Positions 22,403 to 25,387 of a DNA stretch of 25,387 nt are shown here, piece by piece; the first letter of the stretch is position 1; each line of letters starts with the position of its first letter. Source of the stretch: Faecalibacterium sp. CAG:74 (GTDB lineage: Bacteria > Bacillota > Clostridia > Christensenellales > Aristaeellaceae); NCBI GenBank assembly GCA_000437595.1, contig FR899891.1:1-25387 (forward strand). Reading direction: 5' to 3'. Under the pieces are notes generated by a model that saw only the letters and a list, made by a program, of their open reading frames with translations, made no database searches and was not told where the DNA came from. Made by a program: the position numbers and the translations under genes.

Positions 22403-22431
22403 TTGCAACAAGCGCCAAAACGTGATATGAT
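22403..22431 (+). promoter_or_regulatory. Sigma-A-like promoter for the DUF4097-ybaB-recR operon
   Basis: TTGCAA (22403-22408), 17-base spacer, TATGAT (22426-22431), 27 bases before the start codon; GGAGGT lies in the short leader. Confidence 0.68.
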
Positions 22432-22458
22432 GAGGACGAATGACGGAGGTGAACGCGT

Positions 22459-23217
22459 ATGAATTCGCGCAACTCTTTTTCCTCGCTGACCATTACGCAG
22501 CTGGTGATTCACCTCACCGGCGCCCTGCTGGAACTCTATGCCGATGACACGCAGGAAATCCAAGTCATGGCATCCGGCGACGACCACGATATGAAGGCGG
22601 TTTCGCTCGCCCAGAACGGCGATACGCTGACGCTGGAGCAGTCCGCCGCCGCACTCTCGCCCTTGCCGCTCAGCGCCCGCTGGCTGCAAGTGACCATCCG
22701 CATTCCGCGCGCGTGGAAGGGGCGGGTCGAGATTCGCACGACGTCCGGCAGCGTGCATGTCCGCGGTTTGCAGGTCAGTGACCTGTCCGTGGAGTCTCTC
22801 TCCGGCTTCGTGATGCTCTCCGACTTGAGCAGCCTGAGCCTGAAGGTCAAGAACGGCAGCGGCGACATTGCCGGCAGCGACTTGTCCGGTCAGGATTGCA
22901 GTCTGTTCACAACGACGGGGATGCTCTGTCTGGAGCGCCTTGCGTTTCTGAACATCTCGCTGTCCTCGGTCAGCCGGGGCGCAATGCTCTCTTTTGCGGA
23001 GATGTTCTCCACCTTCAAGGGCGGCTCGGTCGCAGGCGGCATCAGTCTGGAGATTCCCGGCGCGCAGTGTGACGCCATTCTTCGCTCGGTGTCCGGGCGG
23101 CTGCTGACGGACGGCGTATCCATCGTCGATGGCGCACCGTCTGTCCGCGTGACGACGGCTTCGGGCAACCTGACCATCCGGCGGATTTCCCCGGAGAAAC
23201 TGACAGAAAACGAATAA
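22459..23217 (+). CDS. DUF4097-like beta-repeat protein
   Basis: A 252-residue protein with the short repeated strands typical of DUF4097-type adhesin-like domains (IRTTSGSVHVRGL, LSVESLSGFVMLSDL, LKVKNGSGDIAGSDL, VRVTTASGNLTIRRI), which form a beta-helix or solenoid. It has no signal peptide or membrane segment, so it may be cytoplasmic. The molecular function is unknown. The ribosome binding site is GGAGGT. It precedes ybaB by 17 bases and is probably co-transcribed with ybaB and recR; in many Firmicutes that place is taken by dnaX, which encodes DNA polymerase III tau/gamma. No sequence link to DnaX is visible. Confidence 0.72.
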   Translation: MNSRNSFSSLTITQLVIHLTGALLELYADDTQEIQVMASGDDHDMKAVSLAQNGDTLTLEQSAAALSPLPLSARWLQVTIRIPRAWKGRVEIRTTSGSVHVRGLQVSDLSVESLSGFVMLSDLSSLSLKVKNGSGDIAGSDLSGQDCSLFTTTGMLCLERLAFLNISLSSVSRGAMLSFAEMFSTFKGGSVAGGISLEIPGAQCDAILRSVSGRLLTDGVSIVDGAPSVRVTTASGNLTIRRISPEKLTENE

Positions 23218-23234
23218 TTAGGAGGACGATTTTT

Positions 23235-23578
23235 ATGGCACGACAGAACTTTGGCTTCGGCGGCGGCGCGAACATGCAGCAGCTCATGCGTCAGGCGCAG
23301 AAGATGCAGCAGGCGATGACGGACGCGCAGGAAAAGCTGGATGCGCAGGAGTACGAAGCGCAGTCCGGCGGCGGCGTGGTGAGCGTGAAGGTGAACGGCA
23401 AGCGTGAGCTGCTGTCCCTGACGATTGACCCCAAGGTCGTTGACCCCGATGACGTGGAAATGCTGCAGGACCTTGTGATGGCGGCGGTGAACGAAGCGCT
23501 GCGCAAGGGTGAAGCAAACCGCGAAGAGACGATGAATAAGATGGCGCCCGGCATGGGCGGTATGGGCGGTCTGTTCTG

Positions 23579-23579
<1 letters not shown>
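23235..23579 (+). CDS. Nucleoid-associated protein, YbaB/EbfC family
   Basis: A 114-residue dimeric DNA-binding protein. The pattern is typical: [22 protein letters not shown] helix, [25 protein letters not shown] core, then [20 protein letters not shown] and a Gly/Met tail GMGGMGGLF. The family binds DNA without strong sequence preference and is commonly encoded before recR. AGGAGG lies upstream of the ATG. The stop overlaps the recR start as TGATG, indicating translational coupling. Confidence 0.95.
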
Positions 23580-24178
<599 letters not shown>

Positions 24179-24180
24179 GG

Positions 24181-24297
24181 GGAACCACCAGAGGCTCTGC
24201 CTCTGGACTCCGCAAGGGAGTTCCTCCCTTGACCCTTCCGCGCGATTGCGTTGAGCGCATTTTCATGCTACGCCCGCGTGTTTATACGCTGACCTTA
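24181..24297 (-). repeat. Modular hairpin repeat, family 1 (copy with CCAGAGGC module and tail)
   Basis: Read on the minus strand it has the same order as 1128-1274: tail CGTATAAACACGCGG, box GAAGGGTCAAGGG, hairpin CAAGGGAG-gaa-CTCCCTTG (24231-24224 with 24220-24213), then CCAGAGGC-aga-GCCTCTGG (24206-24199 with 24195-24188). It lacks the nested hairpin present at 1191-1203. It starts within 3 bases of the recR stop codon. Confidence 0.8.
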
Positions 24298-24310
24298 AGC
24301 AGCTTTTTTC

Positions 24311-24339
24311 GGCAGAATGCTATTTCCCAGCATTCTGCC
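24311..24339 (+). terminator. Hairpin between recR and the dipeptidase gene (terminator or leader structure)
   Basis: An 11-bp perfect stem, GGCAGAATGCT with AGCATTCTGCC (24311-24321 and 24329-24339), 7-base loop, then AATTTTC. The T run is weak on the plus strand, so it could end the recR transcript or be a 5' UTR hairpin of the dipeptidase gene, whose ATG is 30 bases on. Confidence 0.5.
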
Positions 24340-24368
24340 AATTTTCTCATGAAACGAGGAATCTGCCG

Positions 24369-25274
24369 ATGTTTCTTGCCGATACTCACTCCGATACCCT
24401 CTTCAGCCTTGGCGTTGGCAAACGCACCTTCGCCCAGACCGATATTACCCCCGACCGCCTGAGACAGGGCGGCGTCAGCCTCCAAACCCTCGCCCTGTGG
24501 AGCGGTCCGAAAGGTCCGAACGGCGACTATGAAGCCGTCGCCGACGCCGAATACGCCGCTATCCGCCACTTCACCGACGCAGGTATCCGGCATGTCGATG
24601 ACCCGGAGGATGTCAAGCCCGGCGAATGTACATTCATGCTCTCCTTCGAGGGCTGCGAGGTATTCCAGAAGAGCGACGAGATGGTGGCTTTCTGGCGGCA
24701 GCGCGGCATCCGCATCGGCGCGCTGGTGTGGAATCACCCGAACGCTTTCGCCACCCCTGCCGCCGTGGACGCGGAAACGCACATGACCCCCGAAGGCATC
24801 CGCATTGCCCGCGTGATGCAGCGTCAGGGCATCAGCGTGGACGTGTCGCACCTGAACGAAGCCGGATTCTGGGACTTGTTCGCCAAGGGTGAGCGTCCGC
24901 CGATGGCGAGCCACAGCTGCTGCCGCGCCCTCTGCGACCACGTCCGCAACCTGACCGACGACCAGATTCGCGCCATGATTCAGTACGGCGGCTACATCGG
25001 CGTGAATTTCTACCCGCGTTTTCTGTCTGCGGACTGCAAAGCGGACAGTGTGACGATTGCCCAGCACATCGACCATATCTGCCAGCTTGGCGGATCGGAT
25101 ATTGTTGGATTCGGCAGCGATTTCGACGGCATCGAGGTGTCGCCCGACGACGTGCGGAATCCGGCGGAGCTGCCGAATCTGCTGACGGCGCTGCGCAATT
25201 ACGGCTATAACGACGAATCAATCGAGAGAATTTGCGGCGGGAATTTGAAGGCGTACTTTGCACGTTTGAAGTAA
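24369..25274 (+). CDS. Membrane dipeptidase-like protein (renal dipeptidase family M19)
   Basis: A 301-residue zinc dipeptidase of family M19, expected to hydrolyse dipeptides, including ones with a C-terminal D-residue. The metal-site motifs are present: DTHSDT near the N-terminus (His-x-Asp), the bridging Glu in MLSFEGCE, histidines in DVSH and ASHSCCR, and GFGSDFDG near the C-terminus. There is no signal peptide, so it is probably cytoplasmic, as is common for bacterial members. It is near the short end of the family range. GAGGA precedes the ATG by about 10 bases; I found no clear promoter. Another family 1 repeat follows its stop codon. Confidence 0.92.
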   Translation: MFLADTHSDTLFSLGVGKRTFAQTDITPDRLRQGGVSLQTLALWSGPKGPNGDYEAVADAEYAAIRHFTDAGIRHVDDPEDVKPGECTFMLSFEGCEVFQKSDEMVAFWRQRGIRIGALVWNHPNAFATPAAVDAETHMTPEGIRIARVMQRQGISVDVSHLNEAGFWDLFAKGERPPMASHSCCRALCDHVRNLTDDQIRAMIQYGGYIGVNFYPRFLSADCKADSVTIAQHIDHICQLGGSDIVGFGSDFDGIEVSPDDVRNPAELPNLLTALRNYGYNDESIERICGGNLKAYFARLK

Positions 25275-25312
25275 CTGAAAAAACCGTCACGGAAGCGCAC
25301 TCAAGTCGGGCA

Positions 25313-25387
25313 GCCAAAAAGGGTCAAGGGACAATGTCCCTTGCAGGGTGCAGGGACAGCGTCCCTGCTGGGGCTTGGGGGAACGCC
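25313..25387 (+). repeat. Modular hairpin repeat, family 1 (three-hairpin copy, cut by the window edge)
   Basis: Same plan as 22059-22135: box AAAAAGGGTCAAGG, then CAAGGGAC-aat-GTCCCTTG (25325-25332 with 25336-25343), CAGGGAC-agc-GTCCCTG (25351-25357 with 25361-25367), and the start of the third hairpin. It lies about 40 bases downstream of the dipeptidase stop, in transcription orientation. Confidence 0.82.

Overview
The window looks like chromosomal DNA from a GC-rich, endospore-forming Firmicute of the class Clostridia. An uncultured gut lineage near Christensenellales or Oscillospirales is my guess; the order is not proven. Evidence for the class: two alpha/beta small acid-soluble spore proteins beside a YhcN/YlaJ-type spore lipoprotein and a DacF-like carboxypeptidase; an L27 ribosomal protein with a cleavable N-terminal extension next to its protease Prp; strong AGGAGG ribosome binding sites; sigma-A-like promoters; and no outer-membrane genes.

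Layout. 75-1931 (minus): M42 aminopeptidase and a formate/nitrite-family channel. 2015-3555 (minus): two overlapping VanY-type D,D-carboxypeptidases. 3706-6542 (plus): a spore block of YhcN-like lipoprotein, two SASPs and DacF-like PBP. 6602-9548 (minus): nucleoside salvage, deoB then purine nucleoside phosphorylase then an SDR reductase. 9672-11432 (plus): HAD hydrolase, then rplU-prp-rpmA behind an L21-type leader. 11579-12958 (plus): MATE exporter. 13083-17224 (minus): prephenate dehydrogenase, a degenerate E2-type acyltransferase, and an exported protein with an SH3 domain and six peptidoglycan-binding repeats. 17585-22039 (plus): both subunits of a type IIA topoisomerase. 22459-24178 (plus): DUF4097-like protein, YbaB, RecR. 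24369-25274 (plus): M19 dipeptidase.

Most genes are conserved housekeeping or sporulation genes. I see no defence system, prophage, CRISPR array, insertion sequence with transposase, tRNA or rRNA. The unusual content is between the genes. A modular hairpin repeat built around a GGGTCAAG box occurs in six copies, with base-pair-preserving differences between copies. A second family of about 105 bp occurs twice. A 161-bp near-palindrome with 15-bp perfect ends lies before the DacF gene. The tyrA ribosome binding site is buried in one arm of a long hairpin followed by a T run, which looks like a regulated leader. The FNT channel promoter carries two palindromes with the same half-site.

Functional links seen: Prp is known to trim the L27 extension encoded immediately downstream of it; DeoB and PNP are consecutive steps of nucleoside breakdown; YbaB and RecR overlap by one base; the topoisomerase subunits are three bases apart. 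The common Firmicute neighbours obgE (after rpmA) and dnaX (before ybaB) are absent here.
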